Shown here piece after piece: positions 16,537-29,794 of a stretch of DNA of 64,000 nucleotides. The DNA is taken from NCBI RefSeq assembly GCF_019048065.1, contig NZ_CP077291.1, positions 3,720,001 to 3,784,000 on the forward strand, written 5' to 3'. Position 1 is the first letter of the stretch; every line of letters begins with the position of its first letter. The notes beneath the pieces are model-generated. The model was not told the origin of the DNA, did no database searches, and saw only the letters and a list, made by a program, of their open reading frames with translations. The position numbers and the translations under genes are program-made. The stretch comes from Citrobacter farmeri (GTDB lineage: Bacteria; Pseudomonadota; Gammaproteobacteria; Enterobacterales; Enterobacteriaceae).

Positions 16537-17733
16537 TCAGCTTGCGAGTCGCATCACTTGTTTTCTGGCGACTTCTCGCGCAATCGCATCCACCCTCAGA
16601 ACGTCATCAACGCTCTGGGGTTCCTCCAGGTCCATCTGCTCCAGCACGGCTAAATTGAGATCGGCAATATCGGTAAAGCGTATTTCTTCAGCAAGAAATG
16701 CAGCAACGACAACTTCATTAGCTGCATTTAGCGCGGTTGTGGCAGCTTGCCCCTGCTCAAACGCCTCCATCGCCAGTTTCAGGCATGGATAACGTTGGTA
16801 ATCCGGCGCGCTGAACGTCAACGCGCTGAGTTTGCAGAAATCGAGCGGCTTCACGCCGGAGGTTACGCGATTCGGCCAGGCCATCGTATGTGCGATAGGC
16901 GTGCGCATGTCTGGCTCACCCAGTTGCGCCAGAACGCTGCCGTCCTGATAACGCACCATCGAGTGAATCACCGACTGCGGGTGAATCAACACTTCCATCT
17001 GGCGGGCACTGGCGTTAAACAACCAACGCGCTTCAATGTATTCCAGACCTTTATTCATCATAGTGGCTGAGTCGACGGAAATCTTACGTCCCATCGACCA
17101 GTTCGGATGGCGGCATGCCTGATCGGGCGTCATCGACACCAGTTCATGCAGCGGCGTTTCCCGGAACGGACCACCAGACCCGGTAAGCAAAACAGACATC
17201 ACACCATTCTGCTCAAGGTCAGCGTATCCCAGATTGTGTTGAATGGGTTGGGGCATACTCTGAAAAATAGCGTTATGTTCGCTGTCTACCGGCAAAAGTT
17301 GGGCTTTACTGCGCTTCACGGCGTCCATGAACAGGCGTCCGCAGGTCACCAGAGATTCTTTGTTTGCCAGCAGAATCGTTTTTCCTGCGCGAATAGCGGC
17401 AAGTGTCGGCAGAAGACCCGCAGCGCCCACAATAGCAGCCATGACCTGATCGACCTCATCAAGCGCCGCCATATCACAGGCTGCCTGTTGTCCACTCAGG
17501 ACTTCTGTCCGGCTACCCTGCTGTTTCAGCGAGGCATTGAGGAGGCGCGCGCTGGCGTCATCGTCCATCACGGCATAACGTGGAGAGAATTCCAGGCACT
17601 GCTCCACCATACGACTGACATTTTTACCTGCCACCAGCGCAATCACGCGAAAGTGCTCAGGGTTATGGCGCACCACGTCCAGCGTGCTGCAACCGATAGA
17701 GCCGGTCGAGCCCAGAATGGTTAATTGCTTCAT
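16537..17733 (-). CDS. dxr: 1-deoxy-D-xylulose 5-phosphate reductoisomerase
   Basis: Second step of the MEP isoprenoid pathway: DXP to MEP with NADPH (398 aa), the target of fosmidomycin. The NADPH-binding GSTGSIG motif is at residues 7-13. The metal-binding acidic cluster is in PVDSEHNA (about 149-152) and near residue 230 (KGLEYIEA). The start is ATG 17733; the TTG codon before it gives no family match. Its product pathway feeds ispU next door. Confidence 0.97.
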   Translation of the reverse strand: MKQLTILGSTGSIGCSTLDVVRHNPEHFRVIALVAGKNVSRMVEQCLEFSPRYAVMDDDASARLLNASLKQQGSRTEVLSGQQAACDMAALDEVDQVMAAIVGAAGLLPTLAAIRAGKTILLANKESLVTCGRLFMDAVKRSKAQLLPVDSEHNAIFQSMPQPIQHNLGYADLEQNGVMSVLLTGSGGPFRETPLHELVSMTPDQACRHPNWSMGRKISVDSATMMNKGLEYIEARWLFNASARQMEVLIHPQSVIHSMVRYQDGSVLAQLGEPDMRTPIAHTMAWPNRVTSGVKPLDFCKLSALTFSAPDYQRYPCLKLAMEAFEQGQAATTALNAANEVVVAAFLAEEIRFTDIADLNLAVLEQMDLEEPQSVDDVLRVDAIAREVARKQVMRLAS

Positions 17734-17766
17734 CAAACATCCGAAAAAGAGACAGGATAAAAAGCA

Positions 17767-17810
17767 AAACGCCGCCAGCCGATCCTAAACGATCTTCTGA
17801 GCGGCGTTTT
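17767..17810 (-). terminator. Terminator downstream of frr
   Basis: A long 10-bp arm (AAAACGCCGC with GCGGCGTTTT) flanks a small inner GATC hairpin and is followed on the minus strand by TTTTGCTTTTT. It separates frr from dxr. Confidence 0.75.
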
Positions 17811-17825
17811 AAGCGTACAGGTGAA

Positions 17826-18383
17826 TCAGAACTGCATCAGTTCTGCTTCTTTATCTGCCAGCGCCGCATCCACTTTCTTGATAGCGGCGTCAGTCATTTT
17901 CTGTACGTCGTCCTGAGAACGGCGATCGTCATCTTCGCTGATCTCTTTGTCTTTCAGCAGTGCTTTCACTTTGTCATTCGCGTCACGACGGACGTTACGC
18001 ACGGCAACACGCGCCTGTTCAGCTTCGCCACGAACGATTTTCGTCAGATCTTTACGACGTTCTTCCGTCAGCGGAGGCAGTGGAACACGAATATCGCTGC
18101 CCGCAGAGCTCGGGTTGAGACCGAGGTCAGACGCCATAATTGCTTTCTCAACGGCCGGGCTCATCGAGCGGTCAAACACGTTGATTTTCAGGGTACGGGA
18201 ATCTTCTACCGTTACGCTTGCCAGCTGGCGCAGCGGCGTAGGCGTGCCGTAATATTCCACGACAATGCCATCCAGCAGGCTGGGAGAAGCACGACCCGTG
18301 CGTATTTTGCTGATTTGGTTTTTGAACGCTTCTACGCATTTTTCCATACGTACTTCAGCATCTTTTCTGATATCGCTAATCAC
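17826..18383 (-). CDS. frr: Ribosome recycling factor
   Basis: RRF (185 aa) splits post-termination ribosomes together with EF-G. It has the tRNA-like L shape: a three-helix coiled coil at both ends of the chain and a beta-rich domain II in the middle (about 30-105). Conserved KIRTGRASP and [12 protein letters not shown] segments are present. pyrH lies upstream and dxr downstream, the standard order. Confidence 0.98.
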   Translation of the reverse strand: MISDIRKDAEVRMEKCVEAFKNQISKIRTGRASPSLLDGIVVEYYGTPTPLRQLASVTVEDSRTLKINVFDRSMSPAVEKAIMASDLGLNPSSAGSDIRVPLPPLTEERRKDLTKIVRGEAEQARVAVRNVRRDANDKVKALLKDKEISEDDDRRSQDDVQKMTDAAIKKVDAALADKEAELMQF

Positions 18384-18525
18384 GTTACGAATCCTTGAAA
18401 ACTTGTCTCAGTCAGACCAGACAGGACACCTGCAGAGGTGTGCTTAGTATAGCCCTGATTAAAATATTGCGGGTAAGCTCGCGATATTAACGCGGAATCT
18501 TACCTCTATTTAGCCATTACGGGAA

Positions 18526-19251
18526 TTACTCCGTAATTAATGTGCCTTCTTTTTCACCCATCACCACGCGACGCAGTGCGCCTGGCTTGTTCATGTTGAA
18601 GACACGAATTGGCAACTTGTGGTCACGCGCCAGCGTAAACGCGGCCAGATCCATCACTTTCAGTTCTTTATCCAGCACTTCGTTATAGGTCAACTGCTCA
18701 TACATGGTAGCAGAAGGATCTTTCGCCGGATCGGCGGTAAAGACGCCATCGACTTTCGTCGCTTTCAGAACCACGTCCGCTTCGATTTCAATGCCACGCA
18801 GGCACGCCGCAGAGTCTGTGGTGAAGAAAGGATTACCGGTACCCGCAGAGAGGATCACGACGCGGTTATTACGCAGCAGGCTGATAGCCTCTGCCCAGCT
18901 GTAGTTGTCACATACGCCATTAAGTGGGATGGCGGACATCAGGCGGGCGTTCACATAGGCGCGGTGAAGCGCATCGCGCATTGCCAGACCGTTCATCACG
19001 GTGGCCAGCATGCCCATGTGGTCGCCCACAACGCGGTTCATACCCGCTTTCGCCAGACCAGCACCACGGAACAAGTTACCGCCACCAATCACCACACCAA
19101 CCTGAATACCCAGTTCAACCAGTTCTTTGATTTCCTGAGCCATACGATCCAGTATGCTTGCGTCAATACCGAAGCCTTCCGAACCCTGCAGAGCTTCGCC
19201 ACTTAACTTAAGCAGAATGCGTTTATAGACGGGTTTTGCATTGGTAGCCAT
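18526..19251 (-). CDS. pyrH: Uridylate kinase
   Basis: UMP kinase of the amino-acid-kinase fold (241 aa). It is hexameric, activated by GTP and inhibited by [12 protein letters not shown] (residues about 15-23) and the [10 protein letters not shown] phosphate loop (about 57-66) are visible, as are DSAACLRG and VDGVFTADP. It lies between tsf and frr, a strongly conserved position. Confidence 0.98.
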   Translation of the reverse strand: MATNAKPVYKRILLKLSGEALQGSEGFGIDASILDRMAQEIKELVELGIQVGVVIGGGNLFRGAGLAKAGMNRVVGDHMGMLATVMNGLAMRDALHRAYVNARLMSAIPLNGVCDNYSWAEAISLLRNNRVVILSAGTGNPFFTTDSAACLRGIEIEADVVLKATKVDGVFTADPAKDPSATMYEQLTYNEVLDKELKVMDLAAFTLARDHKLPIRVFNMNKPGALRRVVMGEKEGTLITE

Positions 19252-19368
19252 GTTTCTTTCCTGAGACTGTCAACGATTAAAAATGGGGGTAAATTCTGGC
19301 GACAAATGATATGTCGCTACTCAGTACAACGAAATAAGAGCCATACTGATTTTTGCGTGACGGGTGAC

Positions 19369-19393
19369 AAAAAGAAGCCGCCCTCAGGCGGCT
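19369..19393 (-). terminator. Terminator downstream of tsf
   Basis: AGCCGCC (19376-19382) pairs with GGCGGCT (19387-19393) over a 4-nt loop. The minus strand continues with TTCTTTTT. It closes the rpsB-tsf operon. Confidence 0.85.
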
Positions 19394-19405
19394 CCTTTTC
19401 GACAA

Positions 19406-20257
19406 TTAAGACTGCTTGGACATCGCAGCAACTTCTGCTGCAAAGTCAGTCTCAACTTTCTCGATGCCTTCGCCCACTTCGAAGCGGATGAAGCCAGTCA
19501 CGTCAGCGTTGTGCTCTTTCAGCAACTGACCAACAGATTTGCTCGGCTCCATAACGAAAGGCTGACCCGTCAGAGAAACTTCGCCGGTGAATTTCTTCAT
19601 GCGGCCTTCAACCATTTTCTCTGCGATTTCTTTCGGCTTACCAGACTGCATCGCGATGTCCAACTGAACCTGGTATTCTTTTTCTACCACTTCAGCAGAC
19701 ACGTCTTCCGGCTTAACGAATTCAGGCTTGCTTGCAGCAACGTGCATTGCCAGCTGTTTAACCAGCTCTTCGTCAGCGCCTTTAGCCGCAACCAGAACAC
19801 CGATACGCGCACCGTGCTGATAGCTACCCAGAACGTCGCCTTCCAGGGAAGCGATACGACGGATGTTGATGTTCTCACCGATTTTCGCAACCAGCGCAAC
19901 GCGTTCTTCTTCGAACTGCGCTTTCAGCACTTCAACATCAGTGATTTTGCCCGCAACAGCAGCGTCCAGGACTTTGTCAGCAAATGCCTGGAAACCACCG
20001 TCTTTAGCAACGAAGTCAGTCTGGCAGTTAACTTCCAGAATGAAAGCGATATTGCCGTCGATTTTGGTTTTGATTACGCCGTCAGCAGCAACGTTGCCTG
20101 CTTTTTTCGCTGCTTTGATAGCACCGGACTTACGCATGTTTTCGATTGCCAGCTCGATGTCGCCATTAGCTTCAGTCAGTGCTTTTTTGCAATCCATCAT
20201 GCCTGCGCCAGTACGCTCACGCAGCTCTTTTACCAGGGATGCGGTAATTTCAGCCAT
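19406..20257 (-). CDS. tsf: Elongation factor Ts
   Basis: Nucleotide exchange factor for EF-Tu (283 aa). The N-terminal UBA-like domain is [19 protein letters not shown]; the core motif TDFVAKD that contacts EF-Tu is at about residues 80-86; subdomain N, subdomain C and a coiled-coil insertion follow. The start is ATG 20257, the family start, though the frame stays open upstream. It is downstream of rpsB, separated by an attenuator hairpin and an ERIC element. Confidence 0.98.
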   Translation of the reverse strand: MAEITASLVKELRERTGAGMMDCKKALTEANGDIELAIENMRKSGAIKAAKKAGNVAADGVIKTKIDGNIAFILEVNCQTDFVAKDGGFQAFADKVLDAAVAGKITDVEVLKAQFEEERVALVAKIGENINIRRIASLEGDVLGSYQHGARIGVLVAAKGADEELVKQLAMHVAASKPEFVKPEDVSAEVVEKEYQVQLDIAMQSGKPKEIAEKMVEGRMKKFTGEVSLTGQPFVMEPSKSVGQLLKEHNADVTGFIRFEVGEGIEKVETDFAAEVAAMSKQS

Positions 20258-20315
20258 TCTAAAATCCTCGGAAGATTTGATCTGCCCGGCATCAAACCGC
20301 ACAGATTTAAAAGTG

Positions 20316-20341
20316 AAAAAGGGGGCCATATACAGGCCCCC
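20316..20341 (-). terminator. Attenuator-type hairpin between rpsB and tsf
   Basis: On the minus strand GGGGGCC (from 20341) pairs with GGCCCCC (to 20321) over a 7-nt loop and runs into TTTTTC. Being inside the rpsB-tsf operon, it probably lowers tsf relative to rpsB transcription by partial termination. Such an intergenic attenuator is known in E. coli. Confidence 0.8.
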
Positions 20342-20374
20342 TAACCAAACATGATACTACCTGGTTTATAAGGG

Positions 20375-20501
20375 CTCTTCCCCTTCATATTTCGAGCCGC
20401 AGGTGCGTTGTCTTCACTCGCTCATCCCGGTCACTTACTCATGTAAGCTTCCGGGAATTCTCGAGCTTGCCGCCTTCCTGCAACTCGAACTATCTCAGGG
20501 A
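20375..20501 (-). repeat. ERIC element in the rpsB-tsf intergenic region
   Basis: A 127-bp element that matches the enterobacterial repetitive intergenic consensus over its full length. It contains the central palindrome halves CTCATCCCGGTCACTTACT and ATGTAAGCTTCCGGGAATTC, and the outer arm GCCGCCTTCCTGCAACTCGA. It would be transcribed within the rpsB-tsf mRNA. The G/C-rich palindrome should fold into a long RNA hairpin upstream of the attenuator. Confidence 0.9.
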
Positions 20502-20516
20502 AGTTATCAAGCCTTA

Positions 20517-21689
<1,173 letters not shown>

Positions 21690-22484
21690 ATGGCTATCTC
21701 AATCAAGACCCCTGAAGAAATCGAAAAAATGCGCGTCGCAGGCCGCCTGGCCGCGGAAGTGCTGGAGATGATCGAACCGTATATCAAACCGGGCGTCAGC
21801 ACGGGTGAACTGGATCGTCTCTGTAACGACTATATCGTTAACGAGCAGCACGCGATCTCCGCTTGCCTCGGCTATCACGGTTATCCGAAATCCGTCTGCA
21901 TCTCTATTAATGAAGTGGTGTGTCACGGCATTCCGGATGATGCCAAGCACCTGAAAGATGGCGATATCGTCAACATCGACGTGACTGTCATCAAAGATGA
22001 GTACCACGGCGATACCTCTAAAATGTTTATCGTTGGCAAACCGACCATTCTGGGCGAGCGCCTGTGCCGCGTCACACAGGAAAGCCTGTATCTGGCGCTG
22101 CGAATGGTGAAACCGGGCATCCGTCTGCGCACCCTCGGCGCGGCGATCCAGAAATATGCGGAAGGCGAAGGTTTCTCCGTGGTGCGTGAATACTGCGGTC
22201 ACGGTATTGGTCGCGGTTTCCACGAAGAGCCGCAGGTGCTGCACTATGATGCGGACGACGGCGGTGTGGTACTGCAGCCGGGCATGACCTTTACTATCGA
22301 ACCAATGCTTAACGCCGGTGATTACCGCATCCGTACCATGAAAGACGGCTGGACGGTGAAAACCAAAGACAGAAGCTTGTCTGCGCAATATGAGCATACT
22401 ATTGTGGTAACCGAAAACGGCTGCGAAATTTTGACGTTACGCAAGGATGACACCATCCCGGCGGTACTCACGCACGACGTATAA
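21690..22484 (+). CDS. map: Methionine aminopeptidase, type I
   Basis: Removes the N-terminal methionine from nascent proteins (264 aa, the E. coli length). The pita-bread fold metal ligands are visible: D97 and D108 in NIDVTVIKDEYHGDTSKMF, H171 in GHGIGRGFHEEP, E204 in TIEPML, and E235 in YEHTIVV; H79 is in CHGIPDD. It is divergent from rpsB and followed by a REP pair and glnD. Confidence 0.98.
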   Translation: MAISIKTPEEIEKMRVAGRLAAEVLEMIEPYIKPGVSTGELDRLCNDYIVNEQHAISACLGYHGYPKSVCISINEVVCHGIPDDAKHLKDGDIVNIDVTVIKDEYHGDTSKMFIVGKPTILGERLCRVTQESLYLALRMVKPGIRLRTLGAAIQKYAEGEGFSVVREYCGHGIGRGFHEEPQVLHYDADDGGVVLQPGMTFTIEPMLNAGDYRIRTMKDGWTVKTKDRSLSAQYEHTIVVTENGCEILTLRKDDTIPAVLTHDV

Positions 22485-22491
22485 CTTTTTT

Positions 22492-25265
<2,774 letters not shown>

Positions 25266-25295
25266 TGTGTTTATTTATAGGGAAAGAGTTTAACA

Positions 25296-26120
25296 ATGCA
25301 GCAGTTACAGAACGTTATTGAGACCGCTTTTGAGCGCCGTGCCGACATTACTCCGGCCAATGTAGATACCGTGACCCGTGAAGCGGTGAATCAGGTGATT
25401 TCTCTGCTGGATTCCGGCGTATTGCGCGTGGCAGAAAAGGTAGACGGTCAGTGGGTGACTCACCAGTGGTTGAAGAAAGCGGTTCTGCTCTCTTTCCGTA
25501 TCAACGATAACCAGGTGATCGAGGGCGCGGAAAGCCGCTACTTCGATAAAGTGCCGATGAAATTCGCAAACTACGACGAAGCGCGCTTTCAGAAAGAAGG
25601 CTTCCGTGTCGTTCCGCCCGCCGCGGTGCGTCAAGGTGCATTTATCGCCCGTAACACCGTGCTGATGCCGTCTTACGTCAATATTGGCGCTTATGTTGAT
25701 GAAGGGACGATGGTCGATACCTGGGCTACCGTCGGTTCCTGCGCGCAGATCGGTAAAAACGTCCACCTGTCCGGCGGCGTTGGTATCGGTGGTGTACTGG
25801 AACCATTGCAGGCGAACCCGACCATCATCGAAGACAACTGCTTCATCGGCGCGCGTTCTGAAGTGGTAGAAGGCGTGATCGTCGAAGAAGGCTCGGTGAT
25901 TTCTATGGGCGTTTATATTGGTCAGAGCACCCGTATTTACGACCGGGAAACCGGCGAAGTCCATTATGGCCGCGTTCCGGCGGGCTCCGTTGTCGTTTCC
26001 GGCAACCTGCCGTCGAAAGATGGCAAGTACAGCCTGTACTGTGCGGTGATTGTGAAAAAAGTCGACGCCAAAACGCGCGGCAAGGTCGGCATCAACGAGT
26101 TGTTGCGTACCATCGACTAA
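25296..26120 (+). CDS. dapD: 2,3,4,5-tetrahydropyridine-2,6-dicarboxylate N-succinyltransferase
   Basis: Succinyl-CoA-dependent step of lysine and diaminopimelate synthesis (274 aa). An N-terminal helical domain is followed by a left-handed beta-helix made of hexapeptide repeats (about 100-230), with [15 protein letters not shown] in the active-site region. It begins 30 nt after glnD behind GGAAAGAG and ends at a strong terminator. Confidence 0.98.
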   Translation: MQQLQNVIETAFERRADITPANVDTVTREAVNQVISLLDSGVLRVAEKVDGQWVTHQWLKKAVLLSFRINDNQVIEGAESRYFDKVPMKFANYDEARFQKEGFRVVPPAAVRQGAFIARNTVLMPSYVNIGAYVDEGTMVDTWATVGSCAQIGKNVHLSGGVGIGGVLEPLQANPTIIEDNCFIGARSEVVEGVIVEEGSVISMGVYIGQSTRIYDRETGEVHYGRVPAGSVVVSGNLPSKDGKYSLYCAVIVKKVDAKTRGKVGINELLRTID

Positions 26121-26130
26121 CGGTGATTTG

Positions 26131-26157
26131 AAAAAGCGGGCTTAGCCCGCTTTTTTT
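26131..26157 (+). terminator. Terminator downstream of dapD
   Basis: GCGGGC (26136-26141), loop TTA, GCCCGC (26145-26150), then seven T. An A tract on the left makes it usable in both directions. Confidence 0.92.
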
Positions 26158-26229
26158 ACATCTGCGAGTGGCAGAAACAGGGCTTTTCGTTAATTATTCA
26201 ATAGTTATAGTGAGCTTAAGGGTACCGCT

Positions 26230-26616
26230 ATGTATGACAATCTGAAAAGTCTGGGCATTACTAATCCTGAAGAAATCGATCGTTACAGCCTGCGGCAAGA
26301 AGCCAACAACGATATCCTGAAAATCTATTTCCAGAAGGATAAAGGTGAGTTCTTTGCCAAAAGCGTGAAGTTTAAATACCCCCGCCAGCGCAAAACCGTG
26401 GTCGCCGATGGTATCGGTCAGGGATACAAAGAGGTGCAGGAGATCAGCCCTAACCTGCGCTACGTGATCGACGAACTCGATCAAATTTGCCAGCGCGATC
26501 GCACTGAAGTGGATCTGAAACGCAAGATCCTTGATGACTTACGCCATCTGGAAAGCGTAGTGGCGAATAAAATCACCGAGATCGAAGCCGATCTGGAAAA
26601 ACTGACGCGTAAATAA
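26230..26616 (+). CDS. yaeH: UPF0325 family protein YaeH
   Basis: Small soluble protein (128 aa) of unknown function, conserved in this position next to dapD in enterobacteria. It is charged and mostly helical by eye, with no signal peptide or membrane segment. [19 protein letters not shown] at the N-terminus is the family hallmark, and the C-terminal 45 residues look like a coiled coil. A GGGTACCGCT stretch precedes the ATG. It is followed 4 nt later by the tandem repeat. Confidence 0.93.
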   Translation: MYDNLKSLGITNPEEIDRYSLRQEANNDILKIYFQKDKGEFFAKSVKFKYPRQRKTVVADGIGQGYKEVQEISPNLRYVIDELDQICQRDRTEVDLKRKILDDLRHLESVVANKITEIEADLEKLTRK

Positions 26617-26620
26617 GCCG

Positions 26621-26944
26621 TTTGTTGCCGGATGGCGGCGTCACGCGCCTTATCCGGCCTACAGGTGCATCCTCGTAGGCCTGATAAGCGTAGCGCCATC
26701 AGGCAATCAATCAACGCTGCTCATCCAGTTTGTTGCCGGATGGCGACGTCATACGCCATATCCGGCCTGCAGGTGCATCCTCGTAGGCCTGATAAGCGTA
26801 GCGCCATCAGGCAATTAATCAACGCTGCTCATCCAGTTTGTTGCCGGATGGCGACATCATACGCCATATCCGGCCTGCAGGTACATCCTCGTAGGCCTGA
26901 TAAGCGTAGCGCCATCAGGCAATTAATCAACGCTGCTCATCCAG
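26621..26944. repeat. Three tandem 108-bp units, each a REP pair plus a copy of the cdaR 3' end
   Basis: The units are 26621-26728, 26729-26836 and 26837-26944. Each holds two REP halves (GCCGGATGGCG...ATCCGGCCT and GTAGGCCTGATAAGCG...ATCAGGCAA). Each ends with the same 18 bp, TCAACGCTGCTCATCCAG. In the last unit those 18 bp are the real end of cdaR (codons for LDEQR and stop). Units 2 and 3 differ at very few positions, while unit 1 is more diverged. The repeat fills the whole yaeH-cdaR gap. Confidence 0.95.
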
Positions 26945-28084
26945 TTGCAACGCTACGTACAGCAGCAGCCGATCGTCAAAGTTGCCTAAATCCAGCCCGG
27001 TCAATTCCGAGATTCGATTCAGTCGGTACTCCAGCGTATTACGGTGAATAAACAGCGCTTTCGAGGTTGCAAGCGGCTGCACGTTGTGACGAAACCATGC
27101 CGCCAGAGTGCGGCGCAACAAACCGTTATTGTCCATCGCCTTCAGCCGTACCAGCGGACGCGCCAGCTCATTGGCCTGCCAGCCACCGCGCAGACTGTCG
27201 AGCAACACCGGCAGCATCAAATCCTGATAAAAGTAGCTACGACTTTCTGGCATTCGCTGTTTACCCACCATCATCGTCGTACGCGCGGTACGGTACGAAC
27301 GCGCAATACTGCCTGGCCCGGTAAAGTAGTTGCCCAGCGAAACGCGAAAGCGTAACTGCCCATTCTCTTTCATACGCGCAATAAGCTGTTCAACGCGCTT
27401 GCGGTGATCTTCGGCATCCCAGCGGCCAAACGAATTTAGCGCGGGTTTTAGCACCACCATCTCGGTCAGCGAAACAATCGCAATCAGGTTATTGCGCTCC
27501 GGGGTGGTCAGCGCGTTCTGTAGCTGCTGCAATTCCGCCATGGCGCTGTCAACGCCGAGTTGTCCGCTGTCCACTTCGACTACCGCCACTACGCGCGGCT
27601 GGTTGAGATCGATGCCTAAACGTTGTGCCCATTCGGTCAATGCCGGTGTGTTCTCTTCTGCCTGAATCAGGTTCATCACCAGCTCTTCACGCAGACGACT
27701 GTCCTGAGCCAGCAGGTGCATCAGGCGCGACTGCTCAAGCATCATCTCTGCCGTCATGCACACCAGTTCGCCATACTTGCGTAGATGCTCAGGCTCGCCG
27801 GTCAGGCCAATCACGCCGACGATCTCGCCTTCCAGGCGCAGCGGCAGGTTGATCCCCTGACGAACGCCGTGCAGATGGCGCGCAACGGCGTCATCGATAT
27901 CCACCACGCGGCCCTGAGAGAGAACTAACAGCGCGCCTTCGTGCAATTCCCCAATACGCTCGCGATCGCCGCTGCCGATAATCCGCCCACGGGCATCCAT
28001 TACGTTGATATTGGTATCAATAATGCGCATCGTGCGCGCCACGATATCCTGCGCCATTTTGGTATCAAGATGCCAGCCAGCCAT
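26927..28084 (-). CDS. cdaR: Sugar diacid utilisation regulator CdaR
   Basis: Transcriptional activator of glucarate, galactarate and glycerate catabolism genes (385 aa, the E. coli length). The N-terminal sugar-diacid recognition domain (about 1-135), the middle GGDEF-like region and the C-terminal PucR-type helix-turn-helix (about 330-365, with FIHRNTLEYRLNRI) are all present. The start is ATG 28084 behind AGGAGG; the upstream ATG would add 23 unlikely residues. Its last 18 bp are repeated twice more downstream. Confidence 0.95.
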   Translation of the reverse strand: MAGWHLDTKMAQDIVARTMRIIDTNINVMDARGRIIGSGDRERIGELHEGALLVLSQGRVVDIDDAVARHLHGVRQGINLPLRLEGEIVGVIGLTGEPEHLRKYGELVCMTAEMMLEQSRLMHLLAQDSRLREELVMNLIQAEENTPALTEWAQRLGIDLNQPRVVAVVEVDSGQLGVDSAMAELQQLQNALTTPERNNLIAIVSLTEMVVLKPALNSFGRWDAEDHRKRVEQLIARMKENGQLRFRVSLGNYFTGPGSIARSYRTARTTMMVGKQRMPESRSYFYQDLMLPVLLDSLRGGWQANELARPLVRLKAMDNNGLLRRTLAAWFRHNVQPLATSKALFIHRNTLEYRLNRISELTGLDLGNFDDRLLLYVALQLDEQR

Positions 28085-28191
28085 AAAGCCCTCCTGTGAG
28101 CAGAGCTCCAGCATAAAGAAGATAATAAACGCTGACATTGTGCAAATGCACAAAGCAAAGGGAAGAAGTATGGAGTTGTGGGAAGTATCAC

Positions 28192-28223
28192 AAAAAGAAA
28201 CCCCTTCCTGTCACAGGAAGGGG
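28192..28223 (-). terminator. Terminator downstream of degP
   Basis: A 10-bp stem, CCCCTTCCTG (28201-28210) with CAGGAAGGGG (28214-28223), with a 3-nt loop. The minus strand continues TTTCTTTTT. It lies 11 nt after the degP stop. Confidence 0.9.
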
Positions 28224-28234
28224 TCTGGGAGGGA

Positions 28235-29665
28235 TTACTGCATCAACAGGTAGATATTGCTGTCGCCACGCTGAATGTTCAGCGCCAGGACAGACGGTTT
28301 GCTGTCAAGAATTTTACGCAGTTCAGCGATGTTTTTCACCGGCTGCTGGTTCGCGCCGACAATCACATCCCCTTTCTTCAGGCCAATCTGCGCCGCCGGG
28401 GTGTTCGCTTTCACGTTGTTCACCACGACACCTTTATCCTGACCTTTATTGCTCATTTCAGCCCCTTCAATGCCGCTGAAGATGGAGCTGGAATCAACCT
28501 GAGTCTGGCTGCTCTGCTGCAGTTCCAGATTAACAGTAACCGGCTTACCGTCACGCAGCAGGCCGAGGGTAATTTTACTGCCCACCGGCATCGTGCCAAC
28601 CTGGGCACGCAGTGCGGCAAAGCTGCTGATCGGCTTACCGTTCAGAGAGGTGATCACATCCCCGGCTTTAATTCCCGCCTTCGAGGCAGACGAGTTCGGC
28701 ATGACCTGGCTGACAAACGCCCCGCGCTGAGCGTCGACTTTCATCGCTTTCGCCAGTTCGGAGCTCAGTTCGGTACCCATGATCCCCAGCTCACCGCGTT
28801 TCACCTGGCCGAATTCCACCATCTGAGAGGTCAGGTTTTTCACCATATTGCTTGGGATCGCAAAACCGATACCGATGTTGCCGCCGTCCGGCGCGAGGAT
28901 CGCCGTGTTAATACCGATCAGCTCGCCGTTCAGGTTAACCAACGCACCGCCAGAGTTACCCCGGTTGATCGCCGCATCGGTCTGGATGAAGTTTTCATAG
29001 TTTTGCGCATTCAGGCCGCTACGACCCAGCGCTGAGACAATACCGGAGGTCACCGTCTCGCCCAGACCAAACGGGTTACCGATGGCGACAGTGTAATCTC
29101 CCACGCGCAGTGTGTCGGAGTCAGCCAGTTTAATCGCCGTCAGGTTTTTTGGATCCTGAATCTGGATCAGCGCGATATCAGAACGCGGGTCCTTACCGAC
29201 GATCTTCGCATCGAATTTACGGCCATCGCTCAGTTGAACTTTAATCACCGTGGCGTTATCCACCACGTGGTTGTTGGTGACGACATAGCCTTTCGCAGCA
29301 TCAATGATGACACCGGAACCCAGCGCCATAAACTTCTGCTGCTGGCCGCCACCGTTACCGCCCTGCATGCCGCCGCCCTGACAGAATGGCGAGCTCTGGA
29401 ACGGTGAACCTTCCTGGCAGAACGGGGAATCATCGCCAAAGAACTGCTGGAAATTACGCGGCATACGCGGCGTATTGACGGTTGTGCTACCTTCCACGTT
29501 AATGCTGACCACCGATGGCATCACTTTTTCGAGCATCGGTGCCAGACTTGGCATCTGCTGTGCGGTCGTGGCTGATGCAGTTTCAGCTGCCGTTGCAGAA
29601 AGCGGGGATAACGCCAAACCTAAACTCAGAGCCAGTGCACTCATTGCTAATGTGGTTTTTTTCAT
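28235..29665 (-). CDS. degP: Periplasmic serine protease and chaperone DegP (HtrA)
   Basis: Heat-shock protease that degrades or refolds misfolded periplasmic proteins (476 aa). A 26-residue signal peptide ends ATA|AET. The trypsin-like domain has the triad H133 (NNHVV), D163 (RSDIAL) and S238 (GNSGGA), and two PDZ domains follow (about 285-375 and 390-470). The Q-linker/LA loop (FCQGGGMQGGNGGGQQQ) is two residues longer than in E. coli. A sigma-E-type promoter lies upstream. Confidence 0.98.
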   Translation of the reverse strand: MKKTTLAMSALALSLGLALSPLSATAAETASATTAQQMPSLAPMLEKVMPSVVSINVEGSTTVNTPRMPRNFQQFFGDDSPFCQEGSPFQSSPFCQGGGMQGGNGGGQQQKFMALGSGVIIDAAKGYVVTNNHVVDNATVIKVQLSDGRKFDAKIVGKDPRSDIALIQIQDPKNLTAIKLADSDTLRVGDYTVAIGNPFGLGETVTSGIVSALGRSGLNAQNYENFIQTDAAINRGNSGGALVNLNGELIGINTAILAPDGGNIGIGFAIPSNMVKNLTSQMVEFGQVKRGELGIMGTELSSELAKAMKVDAQRGAFVSQVMPNSSASKAGIKAGDVITSLNGKPISSFAALRAQVGTMPVGSKITLGLLRDGKPVTVNLELQQSSQTQVDSSSIFSGIEGAEMSNKGQDKGVVVNNVKANTPAAQIGLKKGDVIVGANQQPVKNIAELRKILDSKPSVLALNIQRGDSNIYLLMQ

Positions 29666-29710
29666 GTGTCTCAATCTCAATTAACAGATAACGCAAAATT
29701 GCTGTGTACG

Positions 29711-29738
29711 TCAGATTCATTTTATAGCGCTAAGTTCC
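29711..29738 (-). promoter_or_regulatory. Sigma-E promoter of degP
   Basis: On the minus strand GGAACTT (29738-29732) and TCTGA (29715-29711) are 16 nt apart, fitting the sigma-E -35 and -10 pattern, 46 nt upstream of the degP ATG. A GTAAAGACGGACAATAAA stretch about 45 nt farther upstream loosely resembles a CpxR site. In E. coli degP is controlled by both systems; here the CpxR site is only a suggestion. Confidence 0.8.
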
Positions 29739-29794
29739 GGACGGAAGTTTATGGAAAAGGTAAAAATTTATTGTCCGTCTTTACAAAACTCGGC

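Noticed and set aside
26621..26944. Possible CRISPR array
   Set aside because: The units are contiguous 108-bp copies made of REP halves with no unique spacers and no cas genes nearby.
26632..27051. Plus-strand ORF with repeated HPRRPDKRSAIRQ blocks
   Set aside because: It is the translation of the three 108-bp REP units; since 108 is a multiple of three the frame stays open by chance.
28178..29035. 285-codon ORF opposite degP
   Set aside because: It is a shadow of degP on the other strand, with low-complexity H/R-rich sequence.
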